A DNA stretch of 16,266 nt from Hydrogenophaga sp. (GTDB lineage: Bacteria; Pseudomonadota; Gammaproteobacteria; Burkholderiales; Burkholderiaceae_C). Where the stretch lies: NCBI GenBank assembly GCA_021154985.1, contig JAJNQE010000018.1:1-16266 (forward strand), given 5' to 3'. The notes under the pieces are model-generated. The model was given only the letters and a program-made list of their open reading frames with translations. It searched no databases and was not told where the DNA came from. Positions 1 through 8,160 of this stretch are shown here, in pieces. Position numbers and translations under genes: made by a program. Every line of letters starts with the position of its first letter. Positions within the stretch are counted from its first letter, which is position 1.

Positions 1-645
1 GCCAACATGCGCGTGGGCAACATGGACGGCTTCTGCGTCGGCGAGCCCTGGAACCACCGCGCCATCATGGACGGCATCGGCATCACGGCCAACACCACGC
101 AGGACATCTGGAAGGACCACCCCGAGAAGGTGCTGGGCACCTCGGCGGAGTTTGTGCAGAAAAACCCGAACACCGCGCGCGCGGTGACGGCCGCCATTCT
201 GGAAGCCGGCAAGTGGATCGACGCCGGCCTGCAGAACAAGAACAAGATGGCCGAGACCATCGCGCAACGTTCGTATGTGAACACCAGCGTGGACGCGATC
301 AACCAGCGCATCCTGGGCCGCTACCAGAACGGTCTGGGCAAGACCTGGGACGACCCCAACCACATGAAGTTCTACAACGATGGCGCGGCGAACTTCCCCT
401 ACCTGAGCGACGGCATGTGGTTCCTCACGCAGCACAAGCGCTGGGGCCTTCTCAAGTCGCACCCCGACTACCTGGCCGTGGCCAAACAGGTCAACCGCAT
501 CGACATCTTCAAGCAGGCCGCCACGGCCAGCAAGACCTCGTTGCCCAAGTCGGAGATGCGCAGCGCGAAGTTCATCGACGGTGTGGTGTGGGACGGCAAG
601 GACCCCGCCAAATACGCCGACAGCTTCAAGATCAACGCGGCCTGA
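1..645 (+). CDS. nrtA: Nitrate ABC transporter substrate-binding protein, C-terminal part (5' partial)
   Basis: This is the C-terminal 214 residues of a periplasmic binding protein of the NrtA/CmpA (SsuA/TauA-like) family, which captures nitrate (possibly also nitrite) and delivers it to the NrtB permease. The frame is open from base 1, so the start and any signal peptide lie upstream; full-length members are roughly 400-450 residues. What identifies it is the GEPWN motif near residues 17-21, typical of the ligand pocket of NrtA/CmpA, the VLGTSAEFVQKNP segment after it, and the family's C-terminal FIDGVVWDGKDPAKYADSF. It ends 26 nt before nrtB and is followed by a permease, an ATPase and the nitrate and nitrite reductases, which makes nitrate the likely substrate. 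Bicarbonate (CmpA) is the main alternative from sequence alone, but the neighbours argue against it. Confidence 0.93.
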   Translation, partial: ANMRVGNMDGFCVGEPWNHRAIMDGIGITANTTQDIWKDHPEKVLGTSAEFVQKNPNTARAVTAAILEAGKWIDAGLQNKNKMAETIAQRSYVNTSVDAINQRILGRYQNGLGKTWDDPNHMKFYNDGAANFPYLSDGMWFLTQHKRWGLLKSHPDYLAVAKQVNRIDIFKQAATASKTSLPKSEMRSAKFIDGVVWDGKDPAKYADSFKINAA

Positions 646-657
646 TCAGGCTGCCGC

Positions 658-665
658 AAGGGGGA
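658..665 (+). promoter_or_regulatory. Shine-Dalgarno site of nrtB
   Basis: AAGGGGGA lies 6 nt before the ATG at 672. It fixes the nrtB start at 672 even though the reading frame is open far upstream into nrtA. Confidence 0.75.
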
Positions 666-671
666 AACACC

Positions 672-1601
672 ATGGTCAGCGCCGTTTTTCATTCGCCACT
701 GGAGGGGCTCGCCTCCACCCAGACCGACACACTCGCCAGCGCCACGGGCAAACCGGTCGCAACGGCCGCCAAGCCCACGCCGGCGCCCGCGCCGCTGGTG
801 CCGGCCAAGCGCGGTTGGGACCTGAGGTTCCTGTGGACGGCGGTGCTGCCGCCGGTGCTGGGCCTGGTATTCCTGGTCACGGTGTGGGCGGTGGTGGCCG
901 GCACGGGCGGGAGCGGCATTCCCACACCGCTGGACACCTGGAAACAGGCGCTGGAGGTGTTCTCCGAACCCTTCTACCAGGTGGGCCCGAACGACCAGGG
1001 CGTGGGCTGGAACGTGCTGATGTCGCTGCAGCGCGTTGCCATTGGCTTCGGTCTGGCCGCGCTGGTCGGCATTCCGGCAGGGTTCGCCATCGGCCGCTTC
1101 GAGTTTCTGAGCCGCATGTTCAACCCGCTCATCAGCCTGCTGCGTCCGGTGTCACCACTGGCCTGGCTGCCGATCGGCCTGCTGGTGTTCAAGGGCGCCA
1201 ACCCAGCGGCCATCTGGACCATCTTCATCTGCTCCATCTGGCCCATGATCATCAACACCGCGGTGGGCGTGCAGCGCGTGCCGCAGGACTACATGAACGT
1301 GGCGCGCGTGCTCAACCTGAGCGAATGGAAGATCTTCACCAAGATCCTCTTCCCCGCCGTGCTGCCGTATTTGCTGACCGGTGTGCGCCTGGCGGTGGGC
1401 ACGGCCTGGCTGGTGATCGTGGCTGCCGAGATGTTGACCGGTGGCGTGGGCATCGGCTTCTGGATCTGGGACGAGTGGAACAACCTCAACGTGGCCAGCA
1501 TCATCATCGCGATCTTCATGATCGGCATCGTCGGCCTGGTGCTCGAATTCGGCCTCATCAAGCTGGCCACCTTGTTCACGTTTGAAGAGGTGAAGTCATG
1601 A
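672..1601 (+). CDS. nrtB: Nitrate ABC transporter permease
   Basis: A 309-residue inner-membrane permease of the binding-protein-dependent transport family (NrtB/SsuC/TauC type) that forms the channel for nitrate import with NrtA and NrtD. Hydrophobic segments are visible at about residues 55-77, 122-141, 160-172, 180-198, 238-254 and 274-296. The coupling-loop region (about 210-245, VARVLNLSEWKIFTKILFP) has the EAA-like arrangement that contacts the ATPase. The first 50 residues are a Pro/Ala/Thr-rich, poorly structured cytoplasmic tail (PTPAPAPLVPAKR near 36-47), somewhat longer than the minimal family core. The ATG at 672 is chosen for its strong ribosome binding site. The stop overlaps the next gene in an ATGA. 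The C-terminus ends FTFEEVKS, whose codons carry the GAAGAGG used as ribosome binding site for nrtD. Confidence 0.93.
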   Translation: MVSAVFHSPLEGLASTQTDTLASATGKPVATAAKPTPAPAPLVPAKRGWDLRFLWTAVLPPVLGLVFLVTVWAVVAGTGGSGIPTPLDTWKQALEVFSEPFYQVGPNDQGVGWNVLMSLQRVAIGFGLAALVGIPAGFAIGRFEFLSRMFNPLISLLRPVSPLAWLPIGLLVFKGANPAAIWTIFICSIWPMIINTAVGVQRVPQDYMNVARVLNLSEWKIFTKILFPAVLPYLLTGVRLAVGTAWLVIVAAEMLTGGVGIGFWIWDEWNNLNVASIIIAIFMIGIVGLVLEFGLIKLATLFTFEEVKS

Positions 1602-1634
1602 CCCTTCGACAAGCTCAGGACGATCGGAATATGA
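1598..1634 (+). repeat. Short dispersed repeat (CTTCGACAAGCTCAGGAC core) flanked by ATGA direct repeats
   Basis: Bases 1602-1627 match, with one apparent base difference from the form I remember, a short repeat widespread in intergenic DNA of Comamonadaceae and some other bacteria. It is often recognised by its translations LRQAQ, FDKLR and LSLSKG. Here it lies between two copies of ATGA (1598-1601 and 1631-1634) that are 33 bp apart. Removing 33 bp would leave GTC-ATGA-AGTAC, an ordinary ATGA stop/start overlap of nrtB with nrtD. The match to the known repeat is from memory; the direct repeats and the 33-bp phase are seen directly. Confidence 0.7.
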
Positions 1635-2425
1635 AGTACATCGAGATCCAGAACGTCGAGCAGACCTTCAAAACGAAGAAGGGCAACTTCCCTGCGCTGC
1701 GCGACATCAACCTCACCGTGGCCAAGGGCGAGTTCGTCACCCTCATCGGTCACTCGGGCTGCGGCAAGTCCACCTTGCTCAACCTGATTGCCGGCCTGAC
1801 CGTGCCCACCAGCGGCGTGCTGCTCTGCGCAGACCGCGAGATTGCAGGCCCCGGACCCGAGCGCGCGGTGGTGTTCCAGAACCACTCCCTGCTGCCCTGG
1901 CTCACCTGCTTCGAGAACGTGTACCTCGCGGTGGAGCGCGTGTTTGGCGCCACGGAAACGAAAGCGCAACTCAAGACCCGCACCGACGCCGCACTGGCCA
2001 TGGTGGGCCTCACACCCGCCGCCCAGAAGCGCCCCGGCGAAATCTCCGGCGGCATGAAACAACGCGTGGGCATTGCGCGCGCCCTGTCGATGGAACCCAA
2101 GGTATTGCTCATGGACGAACCCTTCGGCGCCCTCGACGCCCTCACCCGCGCCAAGCTGCAGGACGAACTGCTCGACATCGTGGCGCGCACGCACAGCACG
2201 GTGGTCATGGTGACGCACGACGTGGACGAAGCGGTGCTGCTCTCCGACCGCATCGTGATGCTCACCAACGGACCAGCAGCCACCATCGGCGAGGTGTTGA
2301 CGGTGGACCTCCCACGCCCACGCAACCGCGTGGCCCTGGCCGACGAGCCCAAGTACCAGCAGTGCCGCAAGGCGGTGATCGACTTCCTCTACACGCGGCA
2401 AGCCCACGTCGAAAAAGTGGCCTGA
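1598..2425 (+). CDS. nrtD: Nitrate ABC transporter ATP-binding protein (NrtD/NasD type)
   Basis: A 275-residue cytoplasmic ATPase that drives nitrate import through NrtB. Numbered from the ATG at 1598: Walker A GHSGCGKST at 51-59, Q-loop VVFQNHSLLPW, signature SGGM at 150-153, Walker B LLMDEP with D173/E174, and the H-loop His207 (VTHD). The ISGGMKQR signature is typical of the NrtC/D, SsuB and TauB group. It lacks the extra binding-protein-like domain of cyanobacterial NrtC, so NrtD is the better name; Klebsiella NasD is equivalent. Two in-frame starts exist. ATG 1598 has GAAGAGG 7 nt upstream and overlaps the nrtB stop. ATG 1631 (MKYIEIQ) is where the conserved family sequence begins. Residues 2-11 (TLRQAQDDRN) come from a short dispersed repeat and are probably not ancestral. 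Confidence 0.92.
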   Translation: MTLRQAQDDRNMKYIEIQNVEQTFKTKKGNFPALRDINLTVAKGEFVTLIGHSGCGKSTLLNLIAGLTVPTSGVLLCADREIAGPGPERAVVFQNHSLLPWLTCFENVYLAVERVFGATETKAQLKTRTDAALAMVGLTPAAQKRPGEISGGMKQRVGIARALSMEPKVLLMDEPFGALDALTRAKLQDELLDIVARTHSTVVMVTHDVDEAVLLSDRIVMLTNGPAATIGEVLTVDLPRPRNRVALADEPKYQQCRKAVIDFLYTRQAHVEKVA

Positions 2426-2430
2426 AGGAG
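2425..2430 (+). promoter_or_regulatory. Shine-Dalgarno site of nirB
   Basis: AAGGAG overlaps the nrtD stop codon and lies 6 nt before ATG 2437. It decides the nirB start against an upstream in-frame ATG at 2362 inside nrtD. Confidence 0.8.
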
Positions 2431-2436
2431 AACACC

Positions 2437-4926
2437 ATGGACATGCGAGTCGTTGAAAAACAAAAGATGAAGTTGGTGATGGTGGGCAACGGCATGGCCG
2501 GTGTGCGCACCCTTGAAGAGCTGCTCAAGCTGGCACCCGACCTGTACGACATCACGGTCTTCGGCGCCGAGCCGCACCCCAACTACAACCGCATCCTGCT
2601 CTCGCCCGTGTTGGCGGGTGAGCAGACTCTGGACGAGATCGTGCTCAACGACTGGGCCTGGTACAGCGACAACGGCATCACCCTGCACGCTGGCAAGACC
2701 GTGACCGAGGTGGACCGCGTCAAACGCGTGGTGCGCGCCACGGACGCCGATGGCAGCGTGATCGAAGCGCCGTACGACCGGCTCATCATGGCCACCGGCT
2801 CCAACCCCTTCATGCTGCCCATTCCGGGCAAGGACCTGCAAGGCGTGCTGGCCTACCGCGACATCGCCGACACGCAGGCAATGATCGACGCGGCCACGCG
2901 CTACACGCACGCGGTGGTCATCGGCGGCGGCCTGCTCGGTCTGGAAGCCGCCAACGGTTTGATGAAGCGCGGCATGACGGTGAGCGTGGTGCACGTCGCG
3001 CCCTGGCTCATGGAGCGCCAGCTCGACGATGTGGCGGGCAAGCTGCTGCAGGCTTCGCTGGAACAGCGCGGCATGAAATTTCTCATCGGCGCGCAAACGC
3101 TGGACCTTTTGGGCAATGAAGAAGGCCGGGTTCGCGCCATCCGCTTCAAGGACGGCACCGAGCTGCCAGCCGACCTGGTGGTGATGGCCGTGGGCATCCG
3201 CCCCAACACCGCGCTGGCCGAGTCGATGAACCTGCACGTGAACAAGGGCATCGTGGTGAGCGACACCTTGCAGACCGTGACCGACCCGCGCATCTACGCG
3301 GTGGGCGAGTGTGCGGCGCACCGCGGCATCGCCTACGGTCTGGTGGCGCCACTCTTCGAGCAAGGCAAGGTACTGGCCACGCACCTGGCAGAGTTCGGCA
3401 TTGGCCGCTACACCGGCTCGCTCACCTCGACCAAGCTCAAGGTCACCGGCATCGACCTGTTTTCTGCGGGCAACTTCACCGGCGGCGCGACCACCGAAGA
3501 GATCGTGATGAGCGACCCCTCGGGCGGTGTCTACAAAAAGCTGGTGATTCAGGACGACAAGCTGGTGGGCGCCTGCCTGTATGGCGACACGGTGGACGGC
3601 TCGTGGTACTTCAAGCTGTTGCGCGACGGCCGCAGCGTGGCCGACATCCGCGACAAGCTGATGTTTGGCGAATCCAACATCGGCGACGTGGGCCACCAGG
3701 GGCAAAGCAAGGCCTCGGCCATGGCCGACACCGACGAGGTGTGTGGCTGCAACGGCGTGACCAAAGGCACCATCTGCAAGGCCATCAAGGACAAAGGCCT
3801 GTTCACGCTGGAAGAGGTGCGCAAGCAGACCAAGGCCAGCGCGAGCTGCGGCTCGTGCACCGGTCTGGTCGAGCAGATCCTGATGTTCACCGCCGGCGGC
3901 GACTACTCGGCCACCCCCAAGCTCAAGGCCATGTGCGGCTGCACCGACCATGGCCACCAGGCGGTGCGCGACGCGATTCGCGACAGCAAATACACCAACA
4001 CCGGCGCGGTGTTCACCGGCATGGGCTGGCGCACGCCCAACGGCTGCGCCACCTGCCGCCCGGCGGTGAACTACTACCTGATCAGCACCTGGCCCAAGGA
4101 GGCCAAGGACGATCCGCAGAGCCGCTTCATCAACGAGCGCATGCACGCCAACATCCAGAAGGACGGCACCTACAGCGTGATCCCGCGCATGTGGGGCGGC
4201 GAGACCACGGCCGACGAGTTGCGCCGTATCGCCGATGCGGTGGACAAGTACAAAATCCCCACGGTGAAGGTCACGGGTGGTCAGCGCATTGATTTGCTGG
4301 GCGTGAAGAAGGAAGACCTGCAAGCGGTGTGGAACGACATCGGCATGCCCAGCGGCCATGCGTATGCCAAGGCCCTGCGCACCGTGAAGACCTGCGTGGG
4401 CAGCGAGTGGTGCCGCATGGGCACACAAGACAGCACCCAGATGGGGAAGGACCTGGAGCGCGCCATGTGGCGCATGTACGCACCGCACAAGGTGAAGTTC
4501 GCGGTGAGTGGCTGCCCGCGCAACTGCGCTGAGGCCGGCATCAAGGACGTGGGCATCATCGGTGTGGACTCGGGCTGGGAGATGTACGTGGCGGGCAACG
4601 GCGGCATCAAGACCGAGGTGGCGCACTTCTTCACCAAGCTCAAGACCGCCGAGGAAGTGCTGGAGTACACCGGCGCCTTCATGCAGCTCTACCGGCTGGA
4701 AGGCTGGTACCTGGAGCGCACGGTGCACTACGTGAACCGCGTCGGGTTGGACTACGTGAAGAAAAAAATCCTGGACGACCACGAGGGCCGCAAGGCGCTG
4801 TGGGCCGAGCTGCAGTTTGCGCTGGACGGCGAACCCGATCCTTGGTTCGAGTACCAGAAGGCTGCGGTGGACACGCGCCAGTTCATTCCGATCAAGGCCG
4901 TTTCGATGGAAGGAACAACAGCATGA
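2437..4926 (+). CDS. nirB: Nitrite reductase [NAD(P)H], large subunit
   Basis: An 829-residue cytoplasmic enzyme that reduces nitrite to ammonium with six electrons from NAD(P)H, as the catalytic subunit of NirBD. The N-terminal half is a FAD/NAD(P)-dependent reductase: FAD-binding VGNGMAG (G17-X-G19-X2-G22) and NAD-binding GGGLLG at 163-168. Two Fer2_BFD-like cysteine sets follow: C436-X-C438 with C471-X2-C474, and C500-X-C502 with C537-X2-C540. The C-terminal half is the nitrite/sulfite reductase module, with [4Fe-4S]-siroheme ligands C653-X5-C659 and C693-X3-C697 (GCPRNC). All expected cofactor ligands are present and the length fits the family. The stop overlaps the nirD start (ATGA). In this cluster the role is assimilatory, since it sits between nitrate import genes and nasA; a detoxifying role for NirBD is known elsewhere. 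Confidence 0.97.
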   Translation: MDMRVVEKQKMKLVMVGNGMAGVRTLEELLKLAPDLYDITVFGAEPHPNYNRILLSPVLAGEQTLDEIVLNDWAWYSDNGITLHAGKTVTEVDRVKRVVRATDADGSVIEAPYDRLIMATGSNPFMLPIPGKDLQGVLAYRDIADTQAMIDAATRYTHAVVIGGGLLGLEAANGLMKRGMTVSVVHVAPWLMERQLDDVAGKLLQASLEQRGMKFLIGAQTLDLLGNEEGRVRAIRFKDGTELPADLVVMAVGIRPNTALAESMNLHVNKGIVVSDTLQTVTDPRIYAVGECAAHRGIAYGLVAPLFEQGKVLATHLAEFGIGRYTGSLTSTKLKVTGIDLFSAGNFTGGATTEEIVMSDPSGGVYKKLVIQDDKLVGACLYGDTVDGSWYFKLLRDGRSVADIRDKLMFGESNIGDVGHQGQSKASAMADTDEVCGCNGVTKGTICKAIKDKGLFTLEEVRKQTKASASCGSCTGLVEQILMFTAGGDYSATPKLKAMCGCTDHGHQAVRDAIRDSKYTNTGAVFTGMGWRTPNGCATCRPAVNYYLISTWPKEAKDDPQSRFINERMHANIQKDGTYSVIPRMWGGETTADELRRIADAVDKYKIPTVKVTGGQRIDLLGVKKEDLQAVWNDIGMPSGHAYAKALRTVKTCVGSEWCRMGTQDSTQMGKDLERAMWRMYAPHKVKFAVSGCPRNCAEAGIKDVGIIGVDSGWEMYVAGNGGIKTEVAHFFTKLKTAEEVLEYTGAFMQLYRLEGWYLERTVHYVNRVGLDYVKKKILDDHEGRKALWAELQFALDGEPDPWFEYQKAAVDTRQFIPIKAVSMEGTTA

Positions 4927-5306
4927 ACGCGTGGATTCCCATCGCCCGCGTGGACGACATTCCCGTGCTCGGCTCGCGCTGCGTGCAACGCGAAAGCGGA
5001 CTGGACGTGGCGGTGTTCCGCAACGCGCAGGACGAGGTGTTTGCCCTGCTCGACCGCTGCCCGCACAAAGGCGGCCCGCTGAGCCAGGGCATCGTGTTCG
5101 GCACCAGCGTGGCCTGCCCGCTGCACAACTGGACGATTGGCCTGGACAGTGGCTGCGCCAAGGAACCCGATGAAGGCTGCACACCGAGGTTTGCGGTGAA
5201 GGTGGAGGACGGCGTGGTGCATCTGGACGCACAGGAGCTCTCGACCCTCGCCACCGACCTCACCCGCCCGCTCGCCGGCCCCCAGCGCAAGACCGCCACC
5301 GCATGA
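4923..5306 (+). CDS. nirD: Nitrite reductase [NAD(P)H], small subunit (Rieske-fold)
   Basis: A 127-residue Rieske-fold partner of NirB, required for NAD(P)H-dependent nitrite reduction. The sequence keeps a complete set of Rieske [2Fe-2S] ligands: C46-P-H48 (RCPHKGGPLSQG) and C65-P-L-H68 (CPLHNW). This differs from the E. coli type of NirD, which as I recall has lost the ligands, so this protein may carry a real cluster. The start ATG 4923 overlaps the nirB stop, and GGAAGGA at 4908-4914 lies 8 nt upstream. The stop in turn overlaps the nasA start, so translation of nirB, nirD and nasA is likely coupled. The last 20 residues (PLAGPQRKTATA end) are an unconserved-looking tail. Confidence 0.95.
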   Translation: MNAWIPIARVDDIPVLGSRCVQRESGLDVAVFRNAQDEVFALLDRCPHKGGPLSQGIVFGTSVACPLHNWTIGLDSGCAKEPDEGCTPRFAVKVEDGVVHLDAQELSTLATDLTRPLAGPQRKTATA

Positions 5307-8104
5307 ACCCGACCACCACCCGCTCGACCTGCCCCTACTGCGGCGTGGGCTGTGGGGTGTTGATCGAAAGCAGCGGCAGCCAGATCACCGGCGTGCGCGG
5401 CGACCCGGACCACCCGGCCAACTTCGGCCGGCTCTGCACCAAAGGCCAGACGCTGCACCTCACCGCCTCGCCCGCCATCGCACAACAAACGCGTTTGCTG
5501 CAGCCCATGCAACGGTTACAGCGCGGCGGTGCGGCGCGGGCTGTGGGTTGGGACGCAGCGCTCGACCTCGCCACCGACCGCTTCGCCACCATCATTCAAA
5601 ACGACGGCCCCAACGCGGTCGGCTTCTACATCAGCGGCCAGTTGCTCACCGAGGACTACTACGTCTTCAACAAGCTGGCCAAGGGCCTGATCGGCACCAA
5701 CAACGTCGACACCAACTCGCGCCTGTGCATGAGCAGCGCCGTGGCCGGCTACAAGCTCACGCTGGGCGCCGACGCGCCGCCGGCGTGTTACGACGACGTG
5801 AACCACGCGCAGTGCCTGTTCATCGTCGGCAGCAACGCGGCCTTCGCGCACCCGGTGCTGTTCCGCCGCATCGAAGAAGCCAAGAAGGCGAACCCGACCA
5901 TGAAGGTGATCGTGGCCGATCCGCGTCGCACCGACACCGCCGGCTTCGCCGACCTCTACCTCCCGCTGCAACCCGGCAGCGACGTGATGCTGTTCCACGG
6001 CCTGCTGCACATCATGTTGTGGGAAGGCTGGTGTGACACCGCGTACATCGCTGCGCACACCACCGGCTTTGAGGCGCTCAAGACGCTGGTGCGGGAATAC
6101 ACGCCCGAGCGTGTGGCCCAGGCCTGCGGCCTGAAGAAAGAAGACCTCTACACCGCAGCCCAATGGTTCGCGCACGGAGCGGGCAGCGACCCGAAGGTTC
6201 GCGCCGCCACGCTCAGCCTGTATTGCCAGGGCTTGAATCAGAGCAGTAGCGGCACCGCCAAAAACGCCACCCTGATCAACCTGCACCTGGCCACCGGCCA
6301 GATCGGCAAACCCGGCGCCGGCCCCTTCAGCCTCACCGGCCAGCCCAATGCCATGGGCGGACGCGAAGTGGGTGGTCTGGCGAATCTGCTGAGTGCACAC
6401 CGCGACCTGGCCAACCCGCAGCACCGCGCCGAAGTGGCTGCGCTCTGGGGCGTGTCCAGCGTGCCCGAGAAGCCGGGCAAGAGCGCGGTGGAGATGTTCC
6501 AGGCAGCGGCCGACGGCGAGATCAAGGCGCTGTGGATCGCCTGCACCAACCCCGCCCAGTCCATGCCCGACCAGGCCACCGTGCGCCGCGCGCTGCAGCG
6601 CGCCGAGTTTGTGGTGGTGCAAGAGGCCTACGCCACCGCCGCCACCTGCGACTTCGCCGACCTGCTGCTGCCCGCCACCACCTGGGGCGAAAAAGACGGC
6701 ACCGTGACCAACAGCGAACGCCGCATCAGCCGCGTGCGCCCGGCCGTACCGGCACCGGGCGAAGCCCGGCACGACTGGCGCATCGTGGTGGACTTTGCAC
6801 AGCGGCTCGAAGCGCGTCTGCGCCCCGGTCAGCCCACGTTGTTCGCCTACCCGTCACCCGAGTCCATCTGGAACGAACACCGCGAGTCCACCTGTGGCCG
6901 CGACCTCGACATCACCGGCCTCAGCTACGCCATGCTGGAAGACCAGGGCCCGCAACAGTGGCCCATCAAACCCGGCGAAGCGCAGGGCAAAAGACGCCTC
7001 TACGAAGACGGCATCTTCCCCACCCAAGATGGCAAAGCCCGCTTCGCCGCCCTGCCCTTCGTGCCGCTGGCCGAGCCGCGCGAATCGCGCTACCCCTTCT
7101 CGCTCACCACCGGCCGCCTGCGCGACCAGTGGCACGGCATGACGCGCACCGGCACACTCGGCCGCCTGTTTGGCCATGTGGCCGAGCCATCTGTGCAACT
7201 CAACCCGCAGGACATGGAGCGCCGTGGACTGAAAGACGGCGATCTGGTGCACGTGACCAGCAAGCGCGGCTCCATCGTGGTGCCGTTGCAGGGCTCGCAA
7301 GACATCGGCCTGTCGCAGGCCTTCATGGCCATGCACTGGGGCGCCGAGTACCTGAGCGGGCTAAGCAGCACGGGCGAACAACTCGCCGGTGTGAACGCCC
7401 TCACCACCTCGGCCTTTTGCCCCAGCTCCAAACAGCCCGAGCTCAAACACGCGGCGGTGAAAGTGCTGAAGGCCGAGCTGCCCTGGACGCTGCTGGCAAT
7501 GGCCTGGCTGCCAGAGACCAACGCGTTGAATGCACAGCCGGGCTTGCGCGAACTCATGGCGAAGTTTCCATTCGCCTCCTGTGTCCCGTTCGGGAGGGAG
7601 CGCACCGGCGTGCTGTTCCGTGCCGCCGCGCGCGAAGCACCCGACCCAGCCCTGATCGAACGCATCGAAGCCTTGCTCGGCCTGAACACGGCGGACGCCC
7701 TGCGCTACGCCGACAAGCGCCTGGGCCAGCACCGCGCCGCCCGGCTCGTTCGCATGGGCGAGGTCACGCAGCTCGACGGCTTCATGCTCGCTGGTGACAC
7801 GCGCGCCGAGGCCTGGCTCAAGCCCTTGCTGCAACACGAACTGCCGGCCGACGCCTACGGTCGCCGCCTGCTGATGCCGGGCGCCAAACCGCCGGTGGCC
7901 ATCGGGGCCAAGGGCCGCCAGGTGTGCACCTGCTTCAACGTGACCGACCTGGCCATCACCGAACGGCTGGCCACCTGCGAGGGCAGCGAGGACGAGCGCC
8001 TGGCCACGCTGCAGGCCTGCCTGCACTGCGGCACCAACTGCGGCTCGTGTGTGCCCGAGCTCAAGCGCCTGGTGCGCGCCACGCCGGCCCTGCTGCCCGC
8101 CTGA
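5303..8104 (+). CDS. nasA: Assimilatory nitrate reductase, molybdopterin catalytic subunit
   Basis: A 933-residue cytoplasmic molybdoenzyme reducing nitrate to nitrite. The N-terminal [4Fe-4S] ligands are C10-X2-C13-X3-C17-X27-C45 (CPYCGVGC ... RLC). The bis-MGD catalytic domain follows; C142 in SRLCMSS is the expected molybdenum ligand. The molydop-binding domain starts near residue 590 (TTGRLRDQWHGMTRTG). The C-terminus carries a BFD-type [2Fe-2S] domain, C875-X-C877 with C913-X2-C916, as in Klebsiella-type NasA and unlike NapA/NarB forms. No separate NAD(P)H-dependent electron-transfer subunit (NasC-like) lies in the window, so the electron donor is not shown. There is no clear Shine-Dalgarno before ATG 5303; translation probably depends on the ATGA overlap with nirD. 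Confidence 0.96.
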   Translation: MNPTTTRSTCPYCGVGCGVLIESSGSQITGVRGDPDHPANFGRLCTKGQTLHLTASPAIAQQTRLLQPMQRLQRGGAARAVGWDAALDLATDRFATIIQNDGPNAVGFYISGQLLTEDYYVFNKLAKGLIGTNNVDTNSRLCMSSAVAGYKLTLGADAPPACYDDVNHAQCLFIVGSNAAFAHPVLFRRIEEAKKANPTMKVIVADPRRTDTAGFADLYLPLQPGSDVMLFHGLLHIMLWEGWCDTAYIAAHTTGFEALKTLVREYTPERVAQACGLKKEDLYTAAQWFAHGAGSDPKVRAATLSLYCQGLNQSSSGTAKNATLINLHLATGQIGKPGAGPFSLTGQPNAMGGREVGGLANLLSAHRDLANPQHRAEVAALWGVSSVPEKPGKSAVEMFQAAADGEIKALWIACTNPAQSMPDQATVRRALQRAEFVVVQEAYATAATCDFADLLLPATTWGEKDGTVTNSERRISRVRPAVPAPGEARHDWRIVVDFAQRLEARLRPGQPTLFAYPSPESIWNEHRESTCGRDLDITGLSYAMLEDQGPQQWPIKPGEAQGKRRLYEDGIFPTQDGKARFAALPFVPLAEPRESRYPFSLTTGRLRDQWHGMTRTGTLGRLFGHVAEPSVQLNPQDMERRGLKDGDLVHVTSKRGSIVVPLQGSQDIGLSQAFMAMHWGAEYLSGLSSTGEQLAGVNALTTSAFCPSSKQPELKHAAVKVLKAELPWTLLAMAWLPETNALNAQPGLRELMAKFPFASCVPFGRERTGVLFRAAAREAPDPALIERIEALLGLNTADALRYADKRLGQHRAARLVRMGEVTQLDGFMLAGDTRAEAWLKPLLQHELPADAYGRRLLMPGAKPPVAIGAKGRQVCTCFNVTDLAITERLATCEGSEDERLATLQACLHCGTNCGSCVPELKRLVRATPALLPA

Positions 8105-8160
8105 GCCCGGCTTTCAACATATAACGCCGGGTCATCAGACATACCCGACAATCGCGCGCC
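8105..8160 (+). promoter_or_regulatory. Possible promoter(s) in the nasA-ybiB gap
   Basis: This 56-nt gap is AT-richer than its surroundings and contains TATAAC at 8120-8125 and GACAAT at 8147-8152. The second ends 8 nt before the ybiB ATG, so transcription from it would start almost at the initiation codon. I see no convincing -35 element, so this is tentative; ybiB may simply be read through from nasA. Confidence 0.35.

Noticed and set aside
1289..2407. A 372-codon minus-strand open frame across nrtB and nrtD
   Set aside because: Shadow frame; the LSLSKG piece it contains is just the antisense translation of the dispersed repeat at 1602-1627.
2389..5232. A 947-codon open frame on the minus strand opposite nirB
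   Set aside because: It is the shadow of nirB in GC-rich DNA: its translation is rich in His, Ala, Val and Gly with no recognisable domain, while nirB shows all its cofactor motifs.
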